NCBI RefSeq assembly: GCF_032229285.1
Contig: NZ_CP135084.1
Location: forward strand, 1,612,001 to 1,676,000
Origin: Rheinheimera sp. MMS21-TC3
Lineage (GTDB): Bacteria > Pseudomonadota > Gammaproteobacteria > Enterobacterales > Alteromonadaceae
Reading direction: 5' to 3'
DNA length: 64,000 nt
Shown here: piece after piece, positions 19,686-29,135 of the stretch
Layout: every line of letters starts with the position of its first letter
How positions within the stretch are numbered: position 1 is the first letter of the stretch
Notes under the pieces: model-generated
The model's database searches: none
What the model was told of the DNA's origin: nothing
Seen by the model: the letters and a program-made list of their open reading frames with translations, nothing else
Translations under genes and position numbers: made by a program

Positions 19686-20240
19686 ATGTGGACCATTCCC
19701 AATCTATTAACTGTATTTCGTTTATCATTAATTCCAGTGTTTTTGTGGTGTTTTTATTCAGGGCTTGAAAATGCACGCTTTTGGGCAGCATTTGTTTTTT
19801 GGCTAGCGGCAATTACGGATGCTTTAGATGGCTATTTGGCGCGTAAGCTTAAGCAATCTACACCTTTTGGTGCCTTTTTAGATCCAGTTGCAGATAAAGT
19901 AATGGTGGCCGTTGCCTTAGTTTTAGTCGCGGTGGACAGCAATACTTTATGGGTCACTATTCCAGCTATGCTAATGATCAGCCGTGAGATTATTATTTCA
20001 GCGTTGCGAGAGTGGATGGCTGAACTTGGTAAACGCGCTAATGTCGCCGTATCTAATTTAGGAAAGTATAAAACCATCGCCCAAATGCTAGCCTTAATTG
20101 GCTTAATTTGGCGCCCCGAGTGGTGGTTAGTGAGTTGGTTTACGCCGGTGGGGATGATTTTACTATACCTAGCTACGGTGTTAACCTTATGGTCAATGCT
20201 AGATTATTTAAAAACAGCTTGGCAAGATTTAATTGAATAG
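19686..20240 (+). CDS. pgsA: CDP-diacylglycerol-glycerol-3-phosphate 3-phosphatidyltransferase
   Basis: A 184-residue integral membrane enzyme that makes phosphatidylglycerol phosphate. The CDP-alcohol phosphatidyltransferase signature is complete: D-G-x2-A-R-x8-G-x3-D-x3-D in [20 protein letters not shown] and LDPVADK. It begins [13 protein letters not shown] as usual for PgsA. It follows uvrC after 33 bases, and a tRNA cluster follows, as in E. coli. Confidence 0.96.
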   Translation: MWTIPNLLTVFRLSLIPVFLWCFYSGLENARFWAAFVFWLAAITDALDGYLARKLKQSTPFGAFLDPVADKVMVAVALVLVAVDSNTLWVTIPAMLMISREIIISALREWMAELGKRANVAVSNLGKYKTIAQMLALIGLIWRPEWWLVSWFTPVGMILLYLATVLTLWSMLDYLKTAWQDLIE

Positions 20241-20314
20241 AGTGTAAAGTTGCTGTTTATTGCAGCAACTGAGTTAAAATTTAATCAGTCAGACATAAAA
20301 GCTAGACTTTGTTA

Positions 20315-20342
20315 TTGACTGTATGATTAAAAACAGTAGAAT
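20315..20342 (+). promoter_or_regulatory. Promoter of the Gly-Cys-Leu-Gly tRNA cluster
   Basis: TTGACT at 20315-20320, 16-base spacer, TAGAAT at 20337-20342. The first tRNA begins 33 bases after the -10 box. No terminator or other promoter is visible between the four tRNA genes, so one transcript is likely. Confidence 0.7.
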
Positions 20343-20374
20343 GCGTTTCGTGTTGAGGCAGATGGCCATAACAA

Positions 20375-20450
20375 GCGAGTATAGCTCAGCTGGTAGAGCG
20401 CGACCTTGCCAAGGTCGAGGTCACGAGTTCGAACCTCGTTACTCGCTCCA
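20375..20450 (+). tRNA. tRNA-Gly(GCC), copy 1
   Basis: 76 bases with encoded CCA. Acceptor GCGAGTA pairs with TACTCGC. The anticodon stem CGACC/GGTCG encloses loop TTGCCAA, anticodon GCC at 20408-20410. First gene of the cluster, at the position of glyW after pgsA in E. coli. Confidence 0.97.
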
Positions 20451-20476
20451 ACTTTCAATACGGTTATTGTTTGATT

Positions 20477-20550
20477 GGCGGGTTGGCAGAATGGCCATGC
20501 AGCGGATTGCAAATCCGTCTATCTCGGTTCGACTCCGGGACCCGCCTCCA
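20477..20550 (+). tRNA. tRNA-Cys(GCA)
   Basis: 74 bases with encoded CCA. Acceptor GGCGGGT pairs with ACCCGCC. Anticodon GCA at 20509-20511 in loop TTGCAAA. It corresponds to cysT in the E. coli cluster. Confidence 0.96.
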
Positions 20551-20618
20551 TAACAGAGTTTGAAAGTTTAAGTAAAAATATACTTAAATATAAGTAATAG
20601 TTTAAAAAAAAGTTGTCT

Positions 20619-20705
20619 GCCCGGGTGGTGAAATCGGTAGACACAAGGGATTTAAAATCCCTCGATCGAAAGGTCGTGCCGGTTCAAGTCCGGCCCCGGG
20701 CACCA
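20619..20705 (+). tRNA. tRNA-Leu(TAA)
   Basis: 87-base class II tRNA with encoded CCA. Acceptor GCCCGGG pairs with CCCGGGC. Anticodon TAA at 20653-20655 in loop TTTAAAA, with a long variable arm (TCGATCGAAAGGTCG). It corresponds to leuZ in the E. coli cluster. Confidence 0.96.
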
Positions 20706-20732
20706 TTTACTTACCAGAGTAAATGTAGAATT

Positions 20733-20808
20733 GCGAGTATAGCTCAGCTGGTAGAGCGCGACCTTGCCAAGGTCGAGGTCACGAGTTCGAACCTCGTTAC
20801 TCGCTCCA
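20733..20808 (+). tRNA. tRNA-Gly(GCC), copy 2
   Basis: 76 bases, identical to the copy at 20375-20450. This second Gly tRNA is an addition to the Gly-Cys-Leu order of E. coli and probably arose by duplication within the cluster. Confidence 0.97.
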
Positions 20809-20815
20809 AATTAAT

Positions 20816-20847
20816 AAAAAAAACGCAGCTTAATAGCTGCGTTTTTT
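20816..20847. terminator. Bidirectional terminator after the tRNA cluster
   Basis: A-tract, ACGCAGCT, loop TAAT, AGCTGCGT, T-tract. It closes the tRNA transcript and, on the other strand, the DASS transporter gene. Confidence 0.88.
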
Positions 20848-20856
20848 TATGCCTAT

Positions 20857-22299
20857 TTAAAATATAAAGATATATCGGGCTATAAATAGTACGAAAAAAG
20901 TAATAATTAGAATTGCCGCTAAATTAACCACAAAGCCAGCTTTAACCATATCGATAATTTTCAACTTACCTGAAGCAAATATAATGGCATTAGGTGGGGT
21001 AGCAACCGGCATCATAAAAGCACAGCTAGCAGCAACGGCAGCTGGAATAACTAGCATAGCTGCAGAAGTATTTAATGATACAGCTACAGGGCCAAGCAAA
21101 GGTAAAAATGCTGCTGACGTGGCGGTATTACTGGTAATTTCGGTTAAAAATATAATCACTGTTGTGACCAGCAATATAAGTACTACTAAATTAATAGTAC
21201 CTAATTGACTGATTTGTTCGGCAATATAATTTGATAAACCTGAGTTATCTATTTGTCCAGCTAAGGTTAAACCACCACCAAATAGGATCAATATACCCCA
21301 AGGTAACTTTTGGCAGTCTTGCCATTGTAAAATACGCTGATTAGATTTTAATGACACCGGTAGAATAAACAGTAAACAAGCCGCGGCAATAGCAATTAAT
21401 GAATCATCTAGTTTTAAGTCAATTTGGCGACTAATAGGTTTATTAAACACCCAGAAAAAGGCGGCTAATATAAATACAAATAGCACTAGTTTTTCGGCTG
21501 TCTGCATCTTGCCAAGTTCATTTAGCTTTTGTAAGTAGATATTACGGCTATTTAATTTTGGTAATTTATCTAATTTAAAATGAATCTTTGTTAACCAAAA
21601 CCAACATACTATAAGCAAAGTACACGCCAAAGGGATACCAAACAACATCCAGTCACTAAAACTTAGCTGTATTTGATAACTCCGCTCTAAATAAGCAGCT
21701 AGTAAAGCATTTGGCGGAGTGCCAATAAGTGTAGCTATGCCACCAATACTGGCAGAGTAGGCAATGGCAAGTAAGATAGCTTTAGCAAAATGTGCACTGC
21801 TATTGCCGTGGTCTTGCTGGATAGTAATAATAGACAAGCCAATAGGCAACATCATGACCGCTGTGGCAGTATTAGACATCCACATAGATAAAAATGCAGT
21901 CACTAACATAATACCAGCGATTTGTTGACTGGGCTTACTACCGACTAATAGCATGGTGAGTAGAGCTATGCGTTTATGAAGATCCCATCGCTCCATGGCG
22001 ATTGAGAGAATAAAGCCACCTAAAAATAAAAATATTAAAGGATGAGCATAAGGGGCAGTAACATTGTGGATAGAGTCGAGCCCTAGTAAGGGGATTAATA
22101 CTATAGGCAGCATTGCAGTTACAGGAATAGGCACAGGCTCTGTAATCCACCACCATGCTATCCAAGCTGTAACACCGGCAATTAGCCAAGCATTGCTTGG
22201 CATATTGTTAAAAGCTGGCTCAAACAGTAAGGTACCTAAGAAAACTAATGGACCAAACAGTAAGTTTAGGTATAACAGCCAAGTTGCTTTTTTTGCCAC
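20857..22299 (-). CDS. DASS/SLC13-family sodium:dicarboxylate symporter
   Basis: A 480-residue membrane protein with about 11-12 helices. The two SNT motifs that bind sodium and substrate carboxylate in this family are present (WMSNTATAVMMLP at about 140 and TSNTATSAAFLP at about 395), one in each inverted repeat. Proteins like VcINDY import succinate, malate or fumarate with sodium. The exact substrate is inferred from the family. It lies 16 bases downstream of rluF on the same strand; a shared transcript is possible but the functions are unrelated. Confidence 0.88.
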   Translation of the reverse strand: MAKKATWLLYLNLLFGPLVFLGTLLFEPAFNNMPSNAWLIAGVTAWIAWWWITEPVPIPVTAMLPIVLIPLLGLDSIHNVTAPYAHPLIFLFLGGFILSIAMERWDLHKRIALLTMLLVGSKPSQQIAGIMLVTAFLSMWMSNTATAVMMLPIGLSIITIQQDHGNSSAHFAKAILLAIAYSASIGGIATLIGTPPNALLAAYLERSYQIQLSFSDWMLFGIPLACTLLIVCWFWLTKIHFKLDKLPKLNSRNIYLQKLNELGKMQTAEKLVLFVFILAAFFWVFNKPISRQIDLKLDDSLIAIAAACLLFILPVSLKSNQRILQWQDCQKLPWGILILFGGGLTLAGQIDNSGLSNYIAEQISQLGTINLVVLILLVTTVIIFLTEITSNTATSAAFLPLLGPVAVSLNTSAAMLVIPAAVAASCAFMMPVATPPNAIIFASGKLKIIDMVKAGFVVNLAAILIITFFVLFIARYIFIF

Positions 22300-22315
22300 G
22301 TTTATTTCAACCTAG

Positions 22316-23080
22316 TTATTCGTCGTAACTGTCATTTATAGTTGTGGTTAGAACATTGGTATCTTTATTGGAAACTAAAAGTTGATTGTCTAGCATCTTT
22401 ATTTCTTGCTCAGTTAATAAACGCCATTGACCAGGTTTTAAACCAGCTAAGCGAATGTGCATAATACGTACTCGCTTCAAAGTAACAACTTCATAGCCTA
22501 AATACTCACACATCCGGCGAATTTGCCGGTTTAAGCCTTGAGTTAAAATAATTGAAAAGCTTTGCTTAGAACGCTGAGTTACTTTACAAGGTAGGGTGAT
22601 AGTGTTCAAAATTGGTACACCAGCACTCATTTGTTGAATAAAGCGCTCTGTAATAGGTTTATTCACCGTAACAATATAGTCTTTTTCGTGCGCATTGCCG
22701 GCGCGTAAGATTTTATTAACAATATCACCATCATTGGTTAGGAATATTAAACCTTCAGAGGGTTTATCTAATCGGCCTATGGGAAATATGCGCTCTGGGT
22801 ACTTAACCGCATCGATAATATTGCCATGAATGTGACGTTCGGTGGTGCAAGTAATACCAACAGGTTTATGATAGGCCAAATAAACGAGTTTTGGCTTTTC
22901 TTTTAAAGGTTGGCCATTAATTAATACCTGATCATGCTCGGTCACTTTTAAACCAATAGGGGCAAGTTCACCATTAACTGAAACTTGGCCTGCTTCTATG
23001 TACCTATCGGCTTCACGCCGTGAACAAAAACCGGTATCACTGATAAATTTGTTTAAACGATAAAGTCTAGGCTCAGACAT
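22316..23080 (-). CDS. rluF: 23S rRNA pseudouridine synthase RluF
   Basis: A 254-residue RsuA-family synthase. An S4 RNA-binding domain covers residues about 7-60 ([21 protein letters not shown]). The catalytic Asp105 lies in [10 protein letters not shown]. The stretches [22 protein letters not shown] and [17 protein letters not shown] fit the RluF/RsuA group. In E. coli RluF modifies U2604 of 23S rRNA. I place it with RluF rather than RluB/RluE from the LRAGN and GVPIL segments. Confidence 0.88.
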   Translation of the reverse strand: MSEPRLYRLNKFISDTGFCSRREADRYIEAGQVSVNGELAPIGLKVTEHDQVLINGQPLKEKPKLVYLAYHKPVGITCTTERHIHGNIIDAVKYPERIFPIGRLDKPSEGLIFLTNDGDIVNKILRAGNAHEKDYIVTVNKPITERFIQQMSAGVPILNTITLPCKVTQRSKQSFSIILTQGLNRQIRRMCEYLGYEVVTLKRVRIMHIRLAGLKPGQWRLLTEQEIKMLDNQLLVSNKDTNVLTTTINDSYDE

Positions 23081-23219
23081 AAAGGCAAGTGACTCCTAAA
23101 TAGCAAATTGGCTGCTAGTTTAGAGCTTAGTGAGGTTTTTCGCTACACTAGCGCCAAGATTAGCAAAGTTTATTTAAATTAAAAGAGTAGGGCTGAGGTG
23201 TTGTCAGGTTAGCTTAAAG

Positions 23220-23251
23220 CAAAAAAGTACAAGCTTAAATAAGCCTGTACT
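23220..23251 (-). terminator. Terminator of the ETF-QO gene
   Basis: On the minus strand AGTACAGGCTTA / TAAGCTTGTACT, one mismatch, followed by TTTTTTGC. It lies about 40 bases after the ETF-QO stop. Confidence 0.8.
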
Positions 23252-23289
23252 CTCCAAGGATAGCTTTAAAAGGGCTAATGGTTAATATG

Positions 23290-24927
23290 TTACATGTTAG
23301 GGTAGTTAGGGCCACCACCGCCTTCAGGCGTTACCCAAGTAATGTTTTGTGATGGATCTTTAATATCACAGGTTTTACAGTGGATACAGTTTTGGGCATT
23401 AATTTGAAATTGTGGCTGATTATTTTCATCAGTGATTACTTCGTACACGCCCGCAGGGCAGTATCGTTGTGCTGGTTCATTATAAAGCGCTAAATTTACC
23501 GCTATTGGGATACTCGGATCTTTTAGTTTTAAGTGGCAAGGCTGGATTTCTTCATGGTTAGTATTAGATAAATACACCGAAGATAGTTTATCAAAGCTGA
23601 TAACATTATCTGGTTTAGGGTAACTTATTGGCTTAGCTTCATTGCTAGGCTTCATTTGAGCGTAATCAAGGCTGTTATCTTTTAATGTAAAGGGTAACTT
23701 GCCGCTAAACCAGTTTTGATCAAGGGTATTAAAGGCGCCGCCCCAGAAGGTGCCAAACTTATGCATTGCTGGCCCAAAATTGCGCGAGCGGTAAAGCTCA
23801 TCATATAGCCAGCTGTTTTTAACAGCATCCGTATATTGGCTTAAATCTTTACCACCTAGATTTTCTGGGTCTTTTAACTCAGCAAATAAGGTTTCAGCAG
23901 CTAACATACCTGACTTCATCGCGGTATGGTTACCTTTAATTTTGGCAAAATTTAAAGTGCCGGCATCGCAACCTACTAGTAAACCACCATTAAAGCTCAT
24001 TTTTGGTAAGCTATTTAAACCACCCTTAGCAATTGCCCGAGCGCCATAGCTTATGCGTTTACCACCGGTTAAATACTGCTTTATAACAGGGTGCTGCTTA
24101 TAGCGTTGAAACTCTTCAAACAGATTAATATGTGGATTGCTATAATTAAGGTCAATAATTAAACCAACAACAATTTGTTGATTTTCAGCATGATACAGAT
24201 AACCACCACCTGAAGTATCTTTCGTTAAAGGCCAGCCTGCTGAATGGACGACTAAACCGGCATGATGTTTATCAGCAGGCACATCCCAAATTTCTTTAAA
24301 GCCTAAGGCGTAATGCTGAGGAGAGCTATCTTTATCTAATGAAAAATGATTAATCAGTTGCTTGCCTAAATGACCACGGCAGCCTTCAGCGAAGACGGTA
24401 TATTTAGCTCTAAGCTCCATGCCAGGTACATAGCTATCTTTGGGCTGACCTTGTTTATCTAAACCCATATCACCGATTAAAATACCTTTGACAATATCGT
24501 CTTCAATTATAACTTCACTAGCAGCAAAACCTGGGAAAATTTCAACGCCTAACTGTTCAGCTTGCTCGGCTAACCAGCGGCAAACATTACCCATAGACAC
24601 AATATAGTTACCGCTGTTATGCATTGTCTTAGGTACTGCAAAATGTGGTAGTTTGGTTGCATTTTCGTCAGATTTAAAAAGATAAATATCGTCATGGGTA
24701 ACCGGCGTAGTAATAGGGGCCCCCATGTTTTGCCAATCTGGAAATAGTTCTTGTAAGGCTTTAGTTTCAAACACAGCACCAGATAAAATATGGGCGCCAA
24801 CTTCAGAGCCTTTTTCAACTACGCAGACCATTAATTCTTGAGATGCAGCTTGAGCTTGTTGCATCAGCCTGATAGCAGTAGATAGGCCAGCAGGGCCTGC
24901 ACCAACGATTACAACGTCAAATTCCAT
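23290..24927 (-). CDS. Electron-transfer flavoprotein:ubiquinone oxidoreductase
   Basis: About 545 residues. The N-terminal FAD loop is VVIVGAGPAGLSTAIRL and the C-terminal 4Fe-4S cluster is held by Cys residues in RYCPAGVYEV and NCIHCKTCDIKDP. This enzyme passes electrons from reduced ETF to the quinone pool during fatty-acid and branched-chain amino acid oxidation. A GTG at 24942 extends the frame by 5 residues, but ATG 24927 gives the usual MEFDVVIVGAGPAGL start with GGAAAGAGA upstream. It is divergent from etfBA, its substrate protein, and they share a 200-base control region with an 18-bp palindrome. Confidence 0.95.
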   Translation of the reverse strand: MEFDVVIVGAGPAGLSTAIRLMQQAQAASQELMVCVVEKGSEVGAHILSGAVFETKALQELFPDWQNMGAPITTPVTHDDIYLFKSDENATKLPHFAVPKTMHNSGNYIVSMGNVCRWLAEQAEQLGVEIFPGFAASEVIIEDDIVKGILIGDMGLDKQGQPKDSYVPGMELRAKYTVFAEGCRGHLGKQLINHFSLDKDSSPQHYALGFKEIWDVPADKHHAGLVVHSAGWPLTKDTSGGGYLYHAENQQIVVGLIIDLNYSNPHINLFEEFQRYKQHPVIKQYLTGGKRISYGARAIAKGGLNSLPKMSFNGGLLVGCDAGTLNFAKIKGNHTAMKSGMLAAETLFAELKDPENLGGKDLSQYTDAVKNSWLYDELYRSRNFGPAMHKFGTFWGGAFNTLDQNWFSGKLPFTLKDNSLDYAQMKPSNEAKPISYPKPDNVISFDKLSSVYLSNTNHEEIQPCHLKLKDPSIPIAVNLALYNEPAQRYCPAGVYEVITDENNQPQFQINAQNCIHCKTCDIKDPSQNITWVTPEGGGGPNYPNM

Positions 24928-25011
24928 TGATTCTCTTTCCACAGCTATGACCTCTTGGCTTATATTGTTTACATTATAAGGAGTATTTTGATATTTGTTA
25001 GGGTATTGCAG

Positions 25012-25029
25012 GTTGACGTTAACGTCAAC
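25012..25029. promoter_or_regulatory. 18-bp perfect palindrome between ETF-QO and etfBA
   Basis: GTTGACGTTAACGTCAAC is a perfect palindrome lying in the divergent control region. The ACGTTAACGT core resembles the operator type of LiuR, the MerR-family regulator of branched-chain amino acid breakdown in gammaproteobacteria, as I remember it. A related site lies before the bkd operon at 36991. Regulator identity is inference. Confidence 0.7.
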
Positions 25030-25124
25030 AATAAGTAGATTGTGCCAAGTGATTATAAACCGTTTAGATGAAGTATGCTTAGTGTAATTACATTATTATT
25101 GCTGAGTTTAACAATGAGGATTTT

Positions 25125-25874
25125 ATGAAAATATTGGTACCAGTAAAACGGGTAGTAGATTTCAACGTAAAAGTTCGAGTTAAAGCGGATGAAACAGCTG
25201 TTGATTTAACTAACGTAAAAATGGCTTTAAACCCGTTTTGCGAAATAGCGATTGAAGAGGCTGTACGGTTAAAAGAAGCCGGTGTAGCAACAGAAGTTGT
25301 TGTAGTATCTATTGGTACTACTGCCGCACAAGAGCAGTTACGTACGGCTTTAGCTTTAGGTGCAGACAGAGCCCTGCATATTGAGACCGACCAAAACTTA
25401 GACTCATTGCAAGTGGCTAAGCTATTAGCGAAAGTTGTTGCAGAAGAGCAACCAAAACTAGTTATTTTAGGTAAACAAGCCATAGACTCAGATAATAACC
25501 AAACCGGGCAAATGCTTGCAGCCTTAACCGGCATGGGCCAAGGTACTTTTGCTTCTAAAGTTGAAGTTGTGGCAGATAAAGTTAACGTAACTCGTGAAAT
25601 TGACGGTGGCTTACAAACTGTTGCCTTAACCTTACCTGCTGTTGTGTCGACGGATCTGCGCTTAAACCAACCACGTTATGCTTCATTACCTAACATTATG
25701 AAAGCTAAGCGTAAACCTTTAGATGTTAAATCAGCAGATAGTTATGGCGTAGCATTAGACTCTAATGTCAAAACCTTAAAAGTTACCGCACCAGCGACCC
25801 GTAAAGGCGGTGTTATGGTTGAGTCGGTTGCAGAACTTGTTGATAAATTAAAGAATGAAGCGAAGGTGATCTAA
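25125..25874 (+). CDS. etfB: Electron transfer flavoprotein beta subunit
   Basis: A 249-residue protein of normal length. It begins [20 protein letters not shown], and has the AMP-binding and recognition-loop region ([44 protein letters not shown]). With EtfA it forms the soluble flavoprotein that collects electrons from acyl-CoA dehydrogenases. The stop overlaps the etfA ATG (ATCTAATGGC). Confidence 0.96.
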   Translation: MKILVPVKRVVDFNVKVRVKADETAVDLTNVKMALNPFCEIAIEEAVRLKEAGVATEVVVVSIGTTAAQEQLRTALALGADRALHIETDQNLDSLQVAKLLAKVVAEEQPKLVILGKQAIDSDNNQTGQMLAALTGMGQGTFASKVEVVADKVNVTREIDGGLQTVALTLPAVVSTDLRLNQPRYASLPNIMKAKRKPLDVKSADSYGVALDSNVKTLKVTAPATRKGGVMVESVAELVDKLKNEAKVI

Positions 25875-26800
25875 TGGCTATTTTAATAATCGCAGAGCAT
25901 AACCAGCAGGGCTTAAAAGCAGAGACCCATAAAGTAGTACAGGCTGCTAGTGCCATAGGTAGCGATATAACTGTATTAGTTGCAGGCCATAATTGCGCTG
26001 ATGCAGCGAAAGAAGCGGCAAGCATTAATGGTGTAAGTAAAGTATTACATGCGGATAATGCAGTTTATGAACACCAGCTAGCTGAAAATATTGCTGCCTT
26101 AGTTGTTGAACTAGGCAAAGATTACCAACACATTTTAACTGCTGCCACTACAACAGGTAAAAACTTTTTACCACGTGTAGCAGCGTTACTAGATGTTGCA
26201 CAAATCTCTGATGTTATAGCTATAGAGTCAGCAGATACTTTTGTTCGTCCTATTTATGCTGGAAATGCTATAGCAACGGTACAATCATCAGATGCGATTA
26301 AAGTGCTAACTGTGCGTCCTGCAGCTTTTGCAGCGGCTGAAACGGGCAATAATGCGCCAATAGAAGCGGTTTCTATAGTGCAAGATGCTGCTGTTTCAAC
26401 TTTTGTTAGTGAAGAGCTAACTAAGTCAGAGCGTCCTGAACTAACAGCGGCAAAAGTAGTAATTTCAGGTGGTCGGGGGATGCAAAATGGTGAAAACTTT
26501 GCATTGTTAAATGGTATTGCCGATAAGTTGGGAGCAGCTATTGGTGCATCACGCGCAGCTGTTGATGCAGGCTTTGTACCTAATGATATGCAAGTAGGGC
26601 AAACTGGTAAAATTGTTGCACCAGATTTATATATAGCAGTGGGAATTTCTGGTGCTATTCAGCATTTGGCTGGCATGAAAGATTCTAAAGTTATTGTTGC
26701 TATAAACAAAGATGCAGAAGCGCCTATCTTCCAAATCGCAGATTATGGTTTAGTTGCGGACTTATTTACAGTATTGCCGGAGCTAGAGCAGTTGCTGTAA
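25874..26800 (+). CDS. etfA: Electron transfer flavoprotein alpha subunit
   Basis: A 308-residue protein. The FAD-binding C-terminal domain is clear: SGGRGMQNGENF, GASRAAVDAGFV, QVGQTGKIVAPDLYIAVGISGA and INKDAEAPIF. It works with EtfB and the divergent ETF-QO. The gene is followed by a strong terminator. Confidence 0.96.
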   Translation: MAILIIAEHNQQGLKAETHKVVQAASAIGSDITVLVAGHNCADAAKEAASINGVSKVLHADNAVYEHQLAENIAALVVELGKDYQHILTAATTTGKNFLPRVAALLDVAQISDVIAIESADTFVRPIYAGNAIATVQSSDAIKVLTVRPAAFAAAETGNNAPIEAVSIVQDAAVSTFVSEELTKSERPELTAAKVVISGGRGMQNGENFALLNGIADKLGAAIGASRAAVDAGFVPNDMQVGQTGKIVAPDLYIAVGISGAIQHLAGMKDSKVIVAINKDAEAPIFQIADYGLVADLFTVLPELEQLL

Positions 26801-26835
26801 TGGTTTAAACAGGTATTAATCTTAGTTTATTAAGC

Positions 26836-26868
26836 AAAAAGGCACCTGAAAATTTAGGTGCCTTTTTT
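26836..26868. terminator. Bidirectional terminator between etfA and fur
   Basis: AAAAAGGCACCT, loop, AGGTGCCTTTTT. It serves the convergent etfBA and fur genes. Confidence 0.88.
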
Positions 26869-26882
26869 ATCTTAAAATTAAT

Positions 26883-27326
26883 TTATCTTATAAGTAGCGT
26901 ATTTTTTTTACATTGTTCGGTATCAACACATTCACCGTATAAATATAAACTATGGTGAGTGAGTTTCATACCGTTTGCTTTAGCGATTTCAAGCTGTTTT
27001 GCTTCAATGATATCGTCATGAAACTCGATTACATTACCACATTTTAAGCATACTAGATGATCATGATGGTCATTACCTGCCAATTCAAATACAGACTTGC
27101 CACCTTCAAAATGATGCCGCGTAACAATACCAGCGTCATCAAATTGATTAAGAACCCGATATACTGTTGCTAGACCAATGTCTTCTCCCAGCTCTAATAA
27201 CAATTTATAAACATCTTCTGCACTGATATGCTGGTTGTTGGGGTCTTGTAATATCTCTAAAATTTTCACCCGTGGTAAAGTTACTTTTAAACCAGCTTTG
27301 CGCAGTTCGCTATTATGATCTGACAT
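26883..27326 (-). CDS. fur: Ferric uptake regulator Fur
   Basis: A 147-residue protein. The winged-helix DNA-binding domain (HISAEDVYKLLLELGEDIGLATVYRVL) is followed by the metal-binding dimerisation domain. Zinc-site Cys are in CLKCG and in the C-terminal CVDTEQC, with the His cluster NDHHDHL. With iron bound it represses iron uptake genes. fur is close to fldA in E. coli also. I saw no convincing Fur box in its own leader. Confidence 0.96.
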   Translation of the reverse strand: MSDHNSELRKAGLKVTLPRVKILEILQDPNNQHISAEDVYKLLLELGEDIGLATVYRVLNQFDDAGIVTRHHFEGGKSVFELAGNDHHDHLVCLKCGNVIEFHDDIIEAKQLEIAKANGMKLTHHSLYLYGECVDTEQCKKNTLLIR

Positions 27327-27470
27327 AAGACCTCAAACTTAATTCTGAATTTGACCCGATTATAAAGGGATTAAACTATTAAGCAAATTAGCTATTTTGA
27401 TTTAGCTATCACTTGTAGTTAAGTCAAGCCTTGTTAAAATACCAATAACAGGTCATACCAGAGTATTTAT

Positions 27471-27941
27471 ATGAAGTGGTTATTTAAACCAAAGGTTATG
27501 CGGCGATTAATAAATTGCTGGCCGCCGTTTTTTTTTACAGGCATTAAAATAACAACACTAGATCAAGACTTTTGCTACTGCAAAATTGAGCTAAAGTCTC
27601 GGCCATGGACTAAGAATATTAATCGCAGCCAATATGGCGGCTCTATGTTTTCTATGACCGATCCTATTTATCCATTAATGTTAATGGGCGTATTAGGTGA
27701 TCAGTATTATGTGTGGGATAGGCAGGCTGAAATTAATTTTTTACAGCCAGGCCACGGTAAGCTTACCGCAGAGTTTTATTTAACCGAAGATAGATTGCAA
27801 GAAATACTTCAAGCAACAGCCGACGGTGATAAATATTTTCCACAGTTCAGAATTGATGTTAAAGACCAAGAGGGTAATATAGTTTGTGAAGTGCTGCGAA
27901 CGGTTTATGTTCGTAAAAAAGCGCAATATCGGCCTAGTTAA
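27471..27941 (+). CDS. DUF4442 hotdog-fold protein, thioesterase-like
   Basis: A 156-residue protein with the hotdog pattern of DUF4442/PaaI-like thioesterases. The Asn-Gly type helix region NRSQYGGSMFSMTDPIYPLML corresponds to the family motif NxxGxxxxG near the active helix, and the strand WDRQAEINFLQPGHGKLTAEF follows. A role in hydrolysing an acyl-CoA is suggested by the fold; no substrate can be given. It is a single gene divergent from fur and convergent with fldA. Confidence 0.7.
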   Translation: MKWLFKPKVMRRLINCWPPFFFTGIKITTLDQDFCYCKIELKSRPWTKNINRSQYGGSMFSMTDPIYPLMLMGVLGDQYYVWDRQAEINFLQPGHGKLTAEFYLTEDRLQEILQATADGDKYFPQFRIDVKDQEGNIVCEVLRTVYVRKKAQYRPS

Positions 27942-28044
27942 AGCTAATTGAAATAGCTAACTTTTAACTAAGTATGTTGAATTTTAGTGGTGGTCTAGCA
28001 CCAGACAGTAAAATTAATCCACTGGCTGGTACTAGCATTAGCTT

Positions 28045-28575
28045 TTACAGACCTTCAAACTCTTTTAGGCTTAATTCTTCATAGATTTGTTTACACCAAT
28101 CTTTAACCCGTTGTTCGGTTAATTCAGGTTGTCTATCTTCATCTATGCCTAAACCAACAAAATGGTTTTCATCAGCTAAGCCTTTTGAGGCCACAAAATT
28201 ATAGCCAGCCGTTGGCCATTGACCAACAATAATTGCGCCTTTAGGTTCAATAATGTCACGTAAGGTGCCCATAGCATCCAGAAAATACTCAGCATAATCC
28301 TCTTGATCACCGCAACCAAAAATAGCGACCAGTTTATTAGTGAAGTCAATTTCTTCTAAGTCTGGGAAAAAATCATCCCAGTCGCATTGCGCTTCACCAT
28401 AATACCAAGTAGGGATGCCAAATAAAATTAAATCAAAAGCAGCAATGTCTTCTTTGCTACTTTTTGCGATGTCACGGACATCAAATAAATGTTTGCCTAA
28501 CTCTTTCTGGATCATTTTAGCGATATGTTCGGTGTTGCCGGTATCACTACCAAAAAATATGCCTACTGTAGCCAT
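28045..28575 (-). CDS. fldA: Flavodoxin FldA
   Basis: A 176-residue long-chain flavodoxin. The FMN phosphate loop is SDTGNTE at residues about 10-16. The aromatic flavin-stacking residues are in PTWYYGEAQCDWDDF and FGCGDQEDYAEYF. It is an electron donor for enzymes such as pyruvate formate-lyase activase, IspG/IspH and methionine synthase. ybfE lies just upstream, as in E. coli. Confidence 0.96.
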   Translation of the reverse strand: MATVGIFFGSDTGNTEHIAKMIQKELGKHLFDVRDIAKSSKEDIAAFDLILFGIPTWYYGEAQCDWDDFFPDLEEIDFTNKLVAIFGCGDQEDYAEYFLDAMGTLRDIIEPKGAIIVGQWPTAGYNFVASKGLADENHFVGLGIDEDRQPELTEQRVKDWCKQIYEELSLKEFEGL

Positions 28576-28587
28576 TATCTAACCTTC

Positions 28588-28860
28588 TTACCTGGTCAAA
28601 AGTTGTGTCAAAATATGTTCAATATAGGCGCTTCGCGTCATGTCGGCGTCGCTAGCGTGCTGACTTAGCTGTTGGTACAATTGATCAGACACTTTGAACT
28701 CTATACGTTTTAAACCTTTACTGCGATCACGCTTGATTTGATTGCGCTTATTCAGCTTTAGCTGCTCTGTCCTAGGCAATGGATTTGTTTTAGGCCGCCC
28801 TGGACGTTTATCTTGTGCAAACAAATCTATGGTGGTGCGATCAGTGGCAATCTTAGCCAT
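28588..28860 (-). CDS. ybfE: YbfE-type small DNA-binding-like protein
   Basis: A 90-residue basic protein. The N-terminus DLFAQDKRPGRPKTNPL and the C-terminal ribbon-helix-helix-like part (RIEFKVSDQLYQQL, then a helix MTRSAYIEHILTQLL) match YbfE, described in E. coli as LexA-regulated. I see no LexA box directly upstream here; the gene is probably transcribed from further upstream with the DUF2788 gene. Cellular role unknown. Confidence 0.85.
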   Translation of the reverse strand: MAKIATDRTTIDLFAQDKRPGRPKTNPLPRTEQLKLNKRNQIKRDRSKGLKRIEFKVSDQLYQQLSQHASDADMTRSAYIEHILTQLLTR

Positions 28861-28874
28861 TAATCTTAACCTTC

Positions 28875-29072
28875 TTACTCAAGAAATAACGGTATTACGC
28901 TTTTAATAACAAATACCAGTGGCGAGAGAAATAACACTAGCCAAACAAAGATTTGACCATACTTAGGTACCTTGCTTTTTTTTAATACATCTAAGATCGC
29001 CATGACGATAAAGCCGTATAAAATCAATAAGCCAAGCCATAATCCAAGCGTTTCAATTTGCTCAAAAGCCAA
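28875..29072 (-). CDS. DUF2788 small membrane protein
   Basis: A 65-residue protein with two membrane helices joined by a basic loop (LDVLKKSKVPKYGQ), as in DUF2788. An ATG at 29090 would add six residues but has no ribosome binding site. TTG at 29072 has AGGGGA 6 bases upstream and gives a start that fits the family (AFEQIETLGLWLG), so I prefer it. It lies 14 bases upstream of ybfE. Function unknown. Confidence 0.75.
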   Translation of the reverse strand: MAFEQIETLGLWLGLLILYGFIVMAILDVLKKSKVPKYGQIFVWLVLFLSPLVFVIKSVIPLFLE

Positions 29073-29135
29073 TTTATTTCCCCTGCCCATAAAAAATTGA
29101 GCGCACTATAGCATAAGTTGGCTTTAATTATGCCC

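Noticed and set aside
20323..20867. Open reading frames across the tRNA cluster on both strands
   Set aside because: They translate the Gly, Cys, Leu and Gly tRNA genes and have no coding signals of their own.
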